From: Thermoplasmata archaeon
Lineage (GTDB): Archaea; Thermoplasmatota; Thermoplasmata; Thermoplasmatales; Thermoplasmataceae
Length of the DNA stretch: 64,000 bases
Assembly (NCBI GenBank): GCA_021794355.1
Contig: JAJYRA010000031.1
Location: forward strand, 47,462 to 111,461
Reading direction: 5' to 3'
Position numbers and translations under genes: made by a program. Under the pieces are notes generated by a model. It searched no databases. It was given only the letters and a program-made list of their open reading frames with translations, and had not been told where the DNA came from. Of the stretch, positions 45,393 through 54,290 are shown piece by piece; positions within the stretch are counted from its first letter, which is position 1, and every line of letters begins with the position of its first letter.

Positions 45393-45946
45393 TTTCTTTC
45401 AGTGGAAATTTCCATGGGTATAACTTCACAATTTCCAATTTTTCTGAACCTGAAATCCTCACCCGTAATGGTTTCCATCATTACACCTATCATAACCCCG
45501 TGAGATACAACAATTACGTCCTTCTCATTTTCCAATCTCAATTCCCTCAGGAAGCTTTCGGCCCTTTCAAATTGTTGGGACAAGAGTTCCATTCCATTTA
45601 TGGGAAGGTCTTTTCCAATGATATCAATGATATTCACTTCCTGGGAAAGCATTCCTGACACTTCATTGGTGGTCTTTCCCTCAATTTCTCCCAGAGATCT
45701 TTCCCTTAATCTTGAATCGACAACTATGGGTATGTTACCCAGTTCCTTACTTATTATTCTGGCAGTTTCCAGAGCTCTCCTCAAATCGCTACTGTAGATT
45801 CGTCTTATATCTTTCTCCTTCAGTTTTCCTGATATCTGAATAGCCTGACTCCTGCCAGAATCAGAAAGATTTGTATCAACCCACCCTTGCCATCTTCCAG
45901 AACTGTTCCACTCTGTCTCCCCATGTCTTATAAAATAAACTTTCAT
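45389..45946 (-). CDS. histidine phosphatase family protein (GpmB/CobC-like)
   Basis: A 185-aa enzyme with the phosphohistidine motif FIRHGETEWN, the substrate-binding RRIYSSDLRRALETARI, the GEIEGK segment and VIVSHGVMIGVMM with the second His. This set matches the alpha-ribazole phosphatase/GpmB branch. The true substrate is unknown. It lies downstream of the heme-oxygenase-like gene on the same strand, 31 nt away, so the two are probably co-transcribed. Confidence 0.88.
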   Translation of the reverse strand: MKVYFIRHGETEWNSSGRWQGWVDTNLSDSGRSQAIQISGKLKEKDIRRIYSSDLRRALETARIISKELGNIPIVVDSRLRERSLGEIEGKTTNEVSGMLSQEVNIIDIIGKDLPINGMELLSQQFERAESFLRELRLENEKDVIVVSHGVMIGVMMETITGEDFRFRKIGNCEVIPMEISTERN

Positions 45947-45977
45947 TCCAGTTTAGTATGATAAATAGGAAAAATAT

Positions 45978-46676
45978 TTAATGTTTATCCGACAAACCTA
46001 GCCAGAATTGTTTTTCAAGATCTAGAATGCCCTTTGCACCCTTGAAAAAGCTCTCTCTTGCGACTGGATCGCTTTTATGTGTTCCCAGAACATCTTCCAT
46101 GGCCTCTTCATGATGTTCCTCCAGTTCCCTATGGAATGTGAAATACTCAATATCTATATTCTTGAATTCAGGATGTTTTTCCTTAAAAACCTTGAATCCA
46201 GAGAGAATTTTGTCCCACATGGGTATAGCCATATTCTCAAGACCAAATTCAGCTCCAAGGGCTTCATAATAATCAGATGAAAAGTAGGTCCTCATCCCGT
46301 CGAGCCATGCTTTGGTCGTAGGAAGCTGCTTTGCCTTAACAAGGGACGTCGGTTCCATATCCATGCTTCTCAGATATTTCCTGTAAAGCAGTTCATGCCT
46401 CTTTGTCGGGTCCATATCTCCAAGTTCTGATACCAGAATGGTGGTAAGGTTTGCTGCATCGTCCTCGTTTGGCGTATTTACGAGGAGAGTTGATAAAATG
46501 GCCGGCCATTCCCTTGTAAAATGAAAGAATTCGACTGAAAATCTCTTGAACTCATCCACAGAAATATCTCCCTTTGCAAATCTGTTGATAAACTCATTAT
46601 CTATGGCGCTGTGCCTCTTTACAAACTCATATGTTTTTTCGTAAAAGTTTTCCTCATTTACTTCTTTTGATATCAT
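45978..46676 (-). CDS. heme-oxygenase-fold iron-containing redox enzyme (TenA/PqqC/CADD-like)
   Basis: About 232 aa, all helical. Conserved acid/His positions for a metal or cofactor pocket include VEFFHF, LVSELGDMDPTKRHELLY, EFGLENMAIPMW and FTFHRELEEHHEEAM. The E/H pattern resembles heme-oxygenase-like diiron oxidases and PqqC/CADD proteins and not thiaminase TenA (no catalytic Cys). The natural substrate is not predictable. TTTATAAT lies 26 nt upstream of the ATG at 46676, which is why I prefer it to the ATG at 46688. Confidence 0.75.
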   Translation of the reverse strand: MISKEVNEENFYEKTYEFVKRHSAIDNEFINRFAKGDISVDEFKRFSVEFFHFTREWPAILSTLLVNTPNEDDAANLTTILVSELGDMDPTKRHELLYRKYLRSMDMEPTSLVKAKQLPTTKAWLDGMRTYFSSDYYEALGAEFGLENMAIPMWDKILSGFKVFKEKHPEFKNIDIEYFTFHRELEEHHEEAMEDVLGTHKSDPVARESFFKGAKGILDLEKQFWLGLSDKH

Positions 46677-46797
46677 AATGATTATCATGTTAAAAGCATT
46701 ATAAATATCTTACTCAGCTTAATAAGCTCCGTTTCACCACTTATTTTATCTATTTTTAGGACAACTACTCCCTGGACAAGTTGACGTATTATCTTCC

Positions 46798-48723
46798 TTA
46801 TGATGAAGGAGATATCAATTTACAATACAGATCAGGAAGCTCAATTCCCCGTTCATTAATATTCACCGTTCTAGAGGCACCTATTCTGTCCTGTATTCGT
46901 GAAAAGGAATACCCATCGATATAATGACTGCCATGTTTCTTCATCTCGCTCAGAATGATCTCAGTCATATCTGATCCAAACGCTTCATTTTCTCTGAATG
47001 TTTCGTATGAAAGGACCTTGTCCAGTGAAAACCTATTGAATCTGCCAGATTCTATAACATAGAGGAGACCGGCCCTCTCTTCAAGAATTAGGATGTTCCT
47101 AAAATTGAAATATGTTTTTTTACCGCTCTTTTGAAGATTGGAGAGTGCACCAGAAATTTGGTTTCTTTCCATGAATTTTGAATAGAGGATCTTTGCAGAA
47201 TCCCGTTCACATAGTAAGAGAGTTTTCTGCTCTCCATAGTTTACCACTTTCTCCACAACTCTAACAAAATGATCTATGTCTGATACTTCTATTTCAACAA
47301 CCACTGGCTTATCATCATAAAAGAACAGAATATCTGGACGAAGGTTGTTTAATTTCTTTTCACTTTCCACTGGAACACCTCGAGTTTCAAGAAAACGGAT
47401 CATGAATGAGGATAGGTATTCATGTGATGATAGAGTTTTTTCCTGTTTTTCTTTCTCTCTATGGTAATCCCCGTATTTTTTAAGACTTTCATTAATTTTA
47501 TTTTTTAATATATTTATGTCATAGGGGATTTCCATAAGGTATGGCGTAAAACTCTCCACTTCTATACCCGATTTGGATATAAAATTGAAATGTGTACTGT
47601 TATGGGGTGCTCCAAGGAGGATGGACTTCATGGCCTCCTTCCTTTTTTTCCTGTTGGTTATAACTGAACAAACCTGATCTGCGTCTCTCTCAGAAACATT
47701 GAAAGCATAGATGGAACCACAGTTAGAAAGCAGGGCTTCCCTAGTATACCTATCATATTGATCTAGGTATTGTGAAGCTACTGTTATGTATAGATTAAAT
47801 TTCCTGCCCTCACTCAAAATTTCTGATAGAACGCTGGAATTGAGGTTTTGAGCCTCATCTGCAACAATCATTGTGTCTTTTATTCCACCTGATTTAAGGA
47901 TATCTGTCCAGATCTTGTTCACTATCAAGGAAGATATGATCTTTCCCTGAGTTGCCGAAAATTTCGTTTTAGATACATCTATGACAACTATTTTATCCCC
48001 CTTTTTCAGTTCTTCCATGAGATTAATACTTTCTTCAGGGGAGGAAACCAGTGATCTGAGGTGAGGATCGCTCACGATAGGGTATAGCTTGTTTATGGAG
48101 CTTGCGCTGTATTCCATCCATGATTGCCAACGGGATGTGAGGTTTTCAATAACCTTTCTACTGTTAAAATCGGCATGATCTGCCAGGGATTTCATCATTT
48201 TCTTGTCGAGAAGCGTTTCCATGAAGTTGGACAGAGTTGCATCTGGATTTATGGATATGATCTCCCTTAAAACTGAGGTGAATATGGTCTGTAATCTTGG
48301 CCCCCAAGTGCCCCCAGATAGGGAGGATTCTTTTGAGAATATTTCCTGGATGAGGTAAAGTGAAATGGAAGAGCTGGAAGCACCCTTTAGAATATTCATC
48401 ATAATCTTTTTACCCCCGTTCTCTTCGGACGTCCCAAGATATATGAGATCTTTTTTGCTCTCTAGAGATACAATCTGATTGGAAAGGGAGCCATGAAAAT
48501 CAATTATGATTAGGTTTGAATCGGGTTCTTTTATGTAACTATTACACAAAATTCTCAAAAGATTGGATTTTCCGGTACCCGTCCTACCAAGTATTATGGA
48601 ATGGAAAAATAAGGACTTCTTTGAAATTTTATAAATGTCTCCCGATGATGATATTCCCAATTCATATTCACCATGGTTCCCATTTCTTTGAGTTGATGTA
48701 CCAATGTCATAACGGAACGGCAT
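46798..48723 (-). CDS. HerA/TraD-like ATPase with C-terminal PD-(D/E)XK-type nuclease domain
   Basis: A 641-aa protein. Residues 1-400 form a FtsK/HerA-type hexameric ATPase: Walker A LGRTGTGKSN (about 45-54), IIDFHGSL, Walker B TMIVADEAQNLN (about 285-296), and sensor-like TVASQYLDQYDRYTREALLSN. After a charged linker, residues about 445-530 look like a restriction-endonuclease fold: LRPDILFFYDDKPVVVEIEV with the D...ExE metal-binding pattern and a following strand that ends at TLLLCE. The C-terminal 100 residues are helical. This fusion could pump and cut DNA, as in defence or conjugation systems. It begins 4 nt after the stop of the 294-aa gene. Confidence 0.82.
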   Translation of the reverse strand: MPFRYDIGTSTQRNGNHGEYELGISSSGDIYKISKKSLFFHSIILGRTGTGKSNLLRILCNSYIKEPDSNLIIIDFHGSLSNQIVSLESKKDLIYLGTSEENGGKKIMMNILKGASSSSISLYLIQEIFSKESSLSGGTWGPRLQTIFTSVLREIISINPDATLSNFMETLLDKKMMKSLADHADFNSRKVIENLTSRWQSWMEYSASSINKLYPIVSDPHLRSLVSSPEESINLMEELKKGDKIVVIDVSKTKFSATQGKIISSLIVNKIWTDILKSGGIKDTMIVADEAQNLNSSVLSEILSEGRKFNLYITVASQYLDQYDRYTREALLSNCGSIYAFNVSERDADQVCSVITNRKKRKEAMKSILLGAPHNSTHFNFISKSGIEVESFTPYLMEIPYDINILKNKINESLKKYGDYHREKEKQEKTLSSHEYLSSFMIRFLETRGVPVESEKKLNNLRPDILFFYDDKPVVVEIEVSDIDHFVRVVEKVVNYGEQKTLLLCERDSAKILYSKFMERNQISGALSNLQKSGKKTYFNFRNILILEERAGLLYVIESGRFNRFSLDKVLSYETFRENEAFGSDMTEIILSEMKKHGSHYIDGYSFSRIQDRIGASRTVNINERGIELPDLYCKLISPSS

Positions 48724-48727
48724 TGTA

Positions 48728-49612
48728 TCAGGGTAAAAATTCGTCTAAGTTTAAATTTTCTATGTGTGACCAGTTATCTTCCACAGTATCAGTCCCCCCA
48801 ATGGGTCTTGGCAATGATACAGTGAAGTAAAATTTTTGGGATTCTCTCTGCATTATGAATGGACCCTCAGGAGAAACTGAACCATAGAACTCATTTTCAG
48901 TCCGTTTCGATAAGGTGAAGATATTTCCCTCCCTTGATAGGTTATACCTGAGATTCTTGATTCCTGTTCCCTTAGCTGCTACATCAATCCACATATATTC
49001 GTTCAGGGTATTTCTTAAAATAGTGATTCTGTGAGTATTCTTCATTAAACCAGTGGCATCACCAGAATAGTCCCAAATGTGTAAGTCGTCCGTTTTTCTC
49101 CAGAATAACCTCGCAATACGCTCTTCCTCAAACCAGGATAACGGACCTTTGTAATTGGCATAAAATGATGATTCAAGGAAATTTAGCTTTCTGAAGTTGA
49201 TTGGTTCCATATGTTCTAAAATAAAAATGGCCGATTTCATCTCCCCTGGAGGATGGTTCATTTCAATACATGTACCATAAATAAAAGTCGTTGAACAATT
49301 CAGCCCTCTGTAATCAGGTCCGGAGTATGCTTCATATTTCATACCATTCTTACTGATCACATTTCTATTCATATCGCCATAAAAGTCCACAGCACTTCTC
49401 AGCTGATTTTTTGGGAATCCATAATAGAACCAGTCCATGAAATACTGTTTCATGATGAACCTATTGTTGTCGTGGGTAAACTGGATTTTGACGGAAACTG
49501 GAGTTATATATGAATATCTTACAGATATTTTATCAATTTCTTCGGGAGGAAGAAAGCAGACAAATGGAAGATAGATTCTTTTAAGGTCCTCCAGTTCGAT
49601 ATCAAAGATCAT
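48728..49612 (-). CDS. hypothetical protein, 294 aa, partner of the HerA-nuclease gene
   Basis: I recognise no known domain. The protein is rich in aromatic residues (Trp, Tyr, Phe in almost every stretch, for example KQYFMDWFYYGF and LSWFEEERIARLFW) and alternates beta strands with few helices. It contains no signal peptide or membrane helix. The stop is 4 nt from the start of the ATPase-nuclease gene, so the pair is one transcriptional unit and probably one complex. It could be an adaptor or sensor that recruits the ATPase, by analogy with other two-gene ATPase systems; that is inference. Confidence 0.65.
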   Translation of the reverse strand: MIFDIELEDLKRIYLPFVCFLPPEEIDKISVRYSYITPVSVKIQFTHDNNRFIMKQYFMDWFYYGFPKNQLRSAVDFYGDMNRNVISKNGMKYEAYSGPDYRGLNCSTTFIYGTCIEMNHPPGEMKSAIFILEHMEPINFRKLNFLESSFYANYKGPLSWFEEERIARLFWRKTDDLHIWDYSGDATGLMKNTHRITILRNTLNEYMWIDVAAKGTGIKNLRYNLSREGNIFTLSKRTENEFYGSVSPEGPFIMQRESQKFYFTVSLPRPIGGTDTVEDNWSHIENLNLDEFLP

Positions 49613-49657
49613 ACATATTCTTTTAGTAAAATTGAATTTTACCTTTAATAGATTGGG

Positions 49658-50470
49658 TCACGCAATTTCATTATCTATTGAACCTATTTTCCTGGATGAA
49701 ATCTTAACCCTGTCACCCTTCTCCAGAAACTTGAATTTTCCAGATGCAGCAACACCGGATGGTGTACCGCTCAAAATCATGTCACCGGGTTCAAGAGTGA
49801 AATTCTTGCTTAAATATGCAATCATTTCCGAGAAACTGAAAATCATATCCCCAGTATTTCCGCTCTGCCTCAATTCACCGTTGACCTCTGTCCTGATGTC
49901 AAATTCCTCCTCCTCACCAATGAACACTTCTCCGCTTACAGGAAGAAAGGTATCGGCGGCCTTGGCCATAATCCAATTTTTTCCAAGATTTTCAGAAAAT
50001 TGATTTTGATAATTTCTTGCACTGACATCGTTCACCACAGCAAATCCAACGATGCTTTGTTGAGCATTCGATTTGGACACATTATGGGTCTTCTTTCCGA
50101 TTATGGCCGCAATTTCTCCCTCATAGTCCAGTTTTTCAACACCAGGATGTTTCATGATCTGCCCATTGGATGAGAGAAGTGCATTTTTAAATTTGGAAAA
50201 AAAGTAGGGAAATTCCGGGGTTTTTTGATTTGTTTCGCTGGAATGTGTTTTAAAATTCAAAGCTGGGCACAGTATCTTTTCGGGGTTTACTGGTATTATA
50301 TAATCTGAGGTGCTTTTATTCTCAGCGCTGAAAGTGGAAGGATCCACACCATTCAATGCGCTTGAGTAAAATTCATTAACATCCCTAATGGGTTTCCCAA
50401 TTTTAAGAATTCCTTCGTCTTTTATGGTTGGGTGGATAGCGTCCCCTTTCGTAACAAAAGAAACTTTCAT
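49658..50470 (-). CDS. fumarylacetoacetate hydrolase-family protein, second copy
   Basis: A 270-aa FAA-hydrolase protein of the FAHD1/HpcE/KdaD branch. Metal ligands appear in LDYEGEIAAIIGK, the core has VVNDVSARNYQ, and the C-terminus ILSGTPSGVAASGKFKFLEKGD is the branch signature. Possible reactions are hydrolysis of acylpyruvates, decarboxylation of oxaloacetate or dehydration of 2-keto-3-deoxy acids. It differs from the copy in the homogentisate operon. It lies 45 nt upstream of the 294-aa gene, but co-transcription is uncertain. Confidence 0.85.
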   Translation of the reverse strand: MKVSFVTKGDAIHPTIKDEGILKIGKPIRDVNEFYSSALNGVDPSTFSAENKSTSDYIIPVNPEKILCPALNFKTHSSETNQKTPEFPYFFSKFKNALLSSNGQIMKHPGVEKLDYEGEIAAIIGKKTHNVSKSNAQQSIVGFAVVNDVSARNYQNQFSENLGKNWIMAKAADTFLPVSGEVFIGEEEEFDIRTEVNGELRQSGNTGDMIFSFSEMIAYLSKNFTLEPGDMILSGTPSGVAASGKFKFLEKGDRVKISSRKIGSIDNEIA

Positions 50471-50493
50471 AATTCCATAATTAAGATTCCTAT

Positions 50494-51918
50494 TTACCGT
50501 TTACTCATAAAATAATTGCCGTATATGGAATAATTTGTGGCAAACCACATGAATGGAAGGGTAACACCAAGAAGAATGAGCGCAAATTCTAGCTGATCCG
50601 TTATGGTGAAAACATTCCATATCTGGCTTGAAGTGATTACGGTAAAGTATAGAATTACAACGAAGATAATAGGAAACATGCCGGTAATATATTCATATAT
50701 TACAGATCTCCCTCGTTTATCAATGGGCATTATCATCACCGATAATATGAGTCCCGAAACAATGGATGAGATCCCCATAAGGGAGAATAAAAGACCATTT
50801 GTCACTGTCCGATCAAGTAAGAAAGGAAAATACCAGATGACCATCAGAAGAAGAATACACGCTGACAGTACTGAATAGATAAGTGCGGAAATTCTTACCT
50901 GAAATCCCATAACCTTAAAGAAGTTTAAAAAAACGAAGGAGGAGACGGCGAAAAGACCGATGTTTGTGCCAAAATAAAAGAGAAGATTGATCTGGAGGTT
51001 AAAATACACACCGGTGGAAATGATAATTGGGCTGGCTACCATAATAATAATTGCAAGAACAAGCACCTTCATGTTATGATTATTATTATTCCACATTTTG
51101 CCAAATATTCCATCCCGTCCCCTCTCAACCATGTGTAGATAAATAAAAGTACCAACGGAAAGGATGAGACTTTCAATAATGATGGGTATGGAAATCAGTC
51201 CGAGAATTTCAGCCCCTATGGCCGGAATAATGGAAGTGACAGTTTCACACTGACAGGAAAATACTGAAAAACTCATGGAGGTCAGATTGAGAATGTTTGA
51301 TTGGGACCTACTCTCGAGATTACTGATTCGGATGATTCCACGGGCATTTTCCATCAGGAAAAATCCAAGAATCAAGATGATTATCATGTACTGAAAGCTG
51401 AAAGAAAAGACGAAGTACCTGAAGGATGCTATAACAATTCCATTGCTGAAGAATGCTGGAACTCCTGAAACATTAATATCATCCCCTATATTGAAAATTA
51501 AGATGTTTGGTAGATTTTGAGATGGTAAAAACCTGAGGAGGGAAGAAAGTATGAGCATCAAGAATCCATAGACAACATATGCAAAATGGTATTTCTTAAG
51601 TCTATCATTTTCCACAGCATATTTAAGAGCCATAACAAGAGCTACTATCTGAAGAGCAGTTCCAATAAAATATTCAAAATCTATTAGTATAGATAGGACC
51701 AGTGCAAGAATAAAAATGCTAATTGCATAAAATCTCAGAGTTTTTAAATATCTGTTGAAAAGGATTTCAATTATGGGCATCAGGGAGATCAGGATAATGA
51801 TTGCGTAAAAAGAATAATGAACACCAGATGAAAATATGATAACAGATTCCTGAATTTCAATGAGGATGGATATGAGGAAAAGCAAGGACATCGCTACAAG
51901 ATTGAACCATCTGGTCAT
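50494..51918 (-). CDS. polytopic membrane protein, about 12-13 helices, unknown
   Basis: A 474-aa membrane protein. I do not identify the transporter family. A notable segment in the middle is SFSVFSCQCETVTSIIPAIG, where a Cys-x-Cys-Glu lies inside a hydrophobic region, possibly a re-entrant loop or metal/thiol site. Loops are short, with basic residues inside. It starts alone, after a 400-bp spacer, and its stop is 23 nt from the FAA-hydrolase gene. Confidence 0.65.
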   Translation of the reverse strand: MTRWFNLVAMSLLFLISILIEIQESVIIFSSGVHYSFYAIIILISLMPIIEILFNRYLKTLRFYAISIFILALVLSILIDFEYFIGTALQIVALVMALKYAVENDRLKKYHFAYVVYGFLMLILSSLLRFLPSQNLPNILIFNIGDDINVSGVPAFFSNGIVIASFRYFVFSFSFQYMIIILILGFFLMENARGIIRISNLESRSQSNILNLTSMSFSVFSCQCETVTSIIPAIGAEILGLISIPIIIESLILSVGTFIYLHMVERGRDGIFGKMWNNNNHNMKVLVLAIIIMVASPIIISTGVYFNLQINLLFYFGTNIGLFAVSSFVFLNFFKVMGFQVRISALIYSVLSACILLLMVIWYFPFLLDRTVTNGLLFSLMGISSIVSGLILSVMIMPIDKRGRSVIYEYITGMFPIIFVVILYFTVITSSQIWNVFTITDQLEFALILLGVTLPFMWFATNYSIYGNYFMSKR

Positions 51919-52322
51919 TTGCCCTTCATTGCAATCTATGGCAAATAGTTTTCAGTTTACATTTCCTATGCGATCAGAGGTCGACTTCTACCTGGTGACA
52001 CAAGGAATAGGTGATTAATGTTAGACTAAAATGCTCAATTATTTCCAACGCTCCAACACCCCTTTAAGCAATAAGATCATTACGCAACACACGATTGAAC
52101 GATGGGCTGTGAAACATGGGTACTTTCCCGAAGACGTCATACTTATAGCCACATTTAGTGAAATTCCGAACAATATATTTCGAACTATATGGAGCACCGC
52201 CTTTCATTTCTTCCCTGCCATAATTCAATAAACCATTCGATCTTGAAATGAGATTGCGATCGGGGCGTTCCGTAGAATCCTATTCACCAGGTTCTCCATG
52301 GTGATTTCAATTGCCTTAGATG
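51919..52322. other. intergenic region, 404 bp
   Basis: Spacer between two minus-strand transcription units. A 66-codon plus-strand frame (52031-52231) is present but has no recognisable family, a poor start context and unusual composition; I do not call it a gene. No RNA genes are seen. Confidence 0.4.
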
Positions 52323-52847
52323 TCAGGAAACTATCCTGAGATAATAGCCCGCAATGGTCATTAAAATACCAAGAAGAACCAGGGCAAAGAACCAGTTACG
52401 GAGATGTCCTCCGGAACTTTTACCAATAAAAAGTGCGAGAATACCCAGGGCAGTGTATGATAAGATTAATGAAAAAACTCCAGAGCTGTGCAAGGTTGAA
52501 TAGCTTACTATGGGAATTGCTGCGCCAAGGAACCCCATAATAAGTGCAAAGGAACCGCCTCTAAAGGAATCTATGAGATTTCTTCTTATGACTGAAAATT
52601 TGTTTTCACCCTTCTTCATCGCAGGATTCAGTAACCTCGCTATACGGTATTCTCCCTGCCGCAATCTCCCGAATTCAGCCACAAAGAAACTGGCAGCACC
52701 CACAACTGCAGATCCCAGACTGATCCTCAGAGCTGTACCCAGAACGATGGAATGCTGGCTTATAATGGCATTGCTTGTAATCATCAATGACGTGATGAGC
52801 CCATCAATTGACCCTATGCTGAGGGCAAAGGAGTCATCCTTATTCAT
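52323..52847 (-). CDS. VIT1/CCC1-related membrane protein (TIGR00267 type)
   Basis: A 174-aa protein with about five membrane helices. The N-terminal LSIGSIDGLITSLMITSNAI and the helix ending ISLGSAVVGAASFFVAEF resemble the VIT1/CCC1 iron/manganese transporter superfamily. It overlaps the DUF211 gene by 4 nt, a pairing seen in other archaea. Transport of divalent metal is inferred from the family and not proven. Confidence 0.75.
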   Translation of the reverse strand: MNKDDSFALSIGSIDGLITSLMITSNAIISQHSIVLGTALRISLGSAVVGAASFFVAEFGRLRQGEYRIARLLNPAMKKGENKFSVIRRNLIDSFRGGSFALIMGFLGAAIPIVSYSTLHSSGVFSLILSYTALGILALFIGKSSGGHLRNWFFALVLLGILMTIAGYYLRIVS

Positions 52848-53128
52848 TCATCACGCCGTATGTTCTCAATAAGCTTACTTCCGACTGCAATTTCATCCAC
52901 TGAATGGACTACAGCCCCTATTTCATCGATCTCCTTAAGGATCTGATCGTAATTCATGTTGTTCCCTTCAACGGTTATGTTGACACCCATGGTTTCTATA
53001 TCCATGTCCGTAACTATTATATTAACCCCTTCAACACCCTTGACAGAACTTATAGCCTCTGAAAGTTCCAGTAATGTTGGTCTATTAATTCCCTTTCCAA
53101 CATCCAGAATCAGTCTTCTAATGTTCAT
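52844..53128 (-). CDS. DUF211 protein
   Basis: A 94-aa ferredoxin-like alpha/beta protein of the archaeal DUF211 family: IRRLILDVGKGINRPTLLEL at the start, GVEGVNIIVTDMDIETMGVN in the middle, and DEIGAVVHSVDEIAVG near the end. Crystal structures in the family show oligomers with metal binding; the role is unclear. Its close coupling to the VIT1/CCC1-like membrane protein suggests a regulatory or metal-sensing subunit. Confidence 0.85.
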   Translation of the reverse strand: MNIRRLILDVGKGINRPTLLELSEAISSVKGVEGVNIIVTDMDIETMGVNITVEGNNMNYDQILKEIDEIGAVVHSVDEIAVGSKLIENIRRDE

Positions 53129-53307
53129 CTTTTTCTACACCTGTATTTAACAAACGGTAATTAATTCAATGGATTAAATATCTTGCTATGACATAAATGA
53201 AAAAATATGTCCCATGAGAAATACTGTTTTAAACAAATTGAAAGAGCATTCGAAGAAAAACACCACCATATGATGTATTTCCCAACCAGTAGATGGAAAA
53301 GGAAATT

Positions 53308-53640
53308 TCAGGAAGTGAGAAAAAACCCTTTGATGCTTAACCGTTTTCCGTGTCCCACGGATATTCTCACCTTTTCCCTTCCCCTATCAAGTGAGAGTTG
53401 AAACCTTCTATCAAAAGCGATCTTTATATTGCCATCAGAATCCGCTTTTATATAATTTTCAGGCACAAATTCTGAAAAAGATACTTCCAATGAACCCACA
53501 ATCTGGCAGGTTTTATCGGTGCATGGACCTTTCCTGGAGAAGATGGAAATCAATATCCATTGGTTTTCCACCAATTCGTTTATGTTTTTTGGTACGGTAA
53601 TTATTCCCTTTCCTACCCTAATTTCCAGATTATCGTTCAT
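53308..53640 (-). CDS. hypothetical protein, 110 aa
   Basis: Small soluble protein, mostly beta (GIITVPKNINELVENQWILISIF). Two Cys lie in GPCTDKTCQIVG. I do not recognise it. It lies 42 nt downstream of the TRASH-regulator gene on the same strand and could be co-transcribed with it; if so a role in metal or thiol handling is possible. Confidence 0.5.
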   Translation of the reverse strand: MNDNLEIRVGKGIITVPKNINELVENQWILISIFSRKGPCTDKTCQIVGSLEVSFSEFVPENYIKADSDGNIKIAFDRRFQLSLDRGREKVRISVGHGKRLSIKGFFLTS

Positions 53641-53682
53641 TTCCCTCTACCATTCTATGAATTTTCCCATAACAAATTTCAT

Positions 53683-54216
53683 TCAGTTAATATTTTCCTC
53701 TTCCATTGACGTTTTTCCTTTTTTCAGGTCTTTTTCACAATTGGGACAGCATACGTAATAGGTTCTACCAGCTATTTCGAAAATAATTGGTGAAAATTCT
53801 ATCTCCTTTCCACAATAGTCGCAATGCATTTGGGAAGATCTTTCTTCGATTAAATTTATGTGCCTCTTCCTGGCAAATCGAATATCCATTATTTTACTAT
53901 CCTTAAGAAGTGGTAAATTCTCATAATATGTCACAATTAGAAAGGTGCCGTCCATTAACTCATAGGATTCAAGAATCAACTGATCTTTTATGGAATCTAT
54001 CTCTTTTATGTGAAGAAGAACCAGATTTTCCTGATCTTCATTAAGCAGAATGGTGAATTTAATTATCTTTCCAGATTCAATGAGGGAATTAAGTGTTTTC
54101 TTTGCGGTTACTCTGCTTATGTGCAGTTCATCAGAAAGATCCATGATCGATCTTCGGGAATCTTTTTTTAAAATGTTGATCATTCTTTGTTCTAACTCCA
54201 TTCTCTTAATTCCCAT
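53683..54216 (-). CDS. copT: copper-responsive regulator with HTH and TRASH domain
   Basis: A 177-aa regulator. The N-terminal HTH of AsnC type (RSIMDLSDELHISRVTAKKTL) is followed by a linker domain and a C-terminal TRASH metal-binding domain: MHCDYCGKEIEF (C132, C135) and YYVCCPNCEKDL (C156, C157, C160). In Sulfolobus, Ferroplasma and relatives such proteins (CopT/CopR) control the copper ATPase beside them. Here the gene is divergent from a YHS protein and a copper ATPase, with an inverted repeat in the shared promoter between its own TATA region and start codon. The symbol follows that precedent. Confidence 0.88.
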   Translation of the reverse strand: MGIKRMELEQRMINILKKDSRRSIMDLSDELHISRVTAKKTLNSLIESGKIIKFTILLNEDQENLVLLHIKEIDSIKDQLILESYELMDGTFLIVTYYENLPLLKDSKIMDIRFARKRHINLIEERSSQMHCDYCGKEIEFSPIIFEIAGRTYYVCCPNCEKDLKKGKTSMEEENIN

Positions 54217-54218
54217 TA

Positions 54219-54230
54219 TGTATAATTACA
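54219..54230. promoter_or_regulatory. candidate operator of the copper regulator
   Basis: TGTATAATTACA, an inverted repeat with arms TGTA and TACA around a 4-nt centre, lies directly upstream of the regulator ATG (54216). For the regulator this is between its presumed TATA stretch (about 54236-54246) and start. A related ATTATGTA sequence recurs near 54246. Position suits autoregulation. Confidence 0.5.
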
Positions 54231-54262
54231 CTAAAAAATATAAACATTATGTAAAGAATAAC

Positions 54263-54270
54263 CTTATAAA
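54263..54270 (+). promoter_or_regulatory. TATA box of the YHS-copper ATPase transcript
   Basis: CTTATAAA centred about 25 nt before the ATG of the small YHS gene at 54291, giving a leaderless mRNA for YHS protein and ATPase. Confidence 0.5.
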
Positions 54271-54290
54271 TGAGAGAACAATTCACAATA

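Noticed and set aside
45978..46676. Annotation as thiaminase II (TenA)
   Set aside because: The catalytic Cys and thiamin-pocket motifs are not evident; Glu/His pattern fits the iron-binding heme-oxygenase-like family better.
52031..52231. 66-codon plus-strand frame in an intergenic region
   Set aside because: No recognisable family, weak start context. Could be a remnant, but the evidence is too thin to call it a gene.
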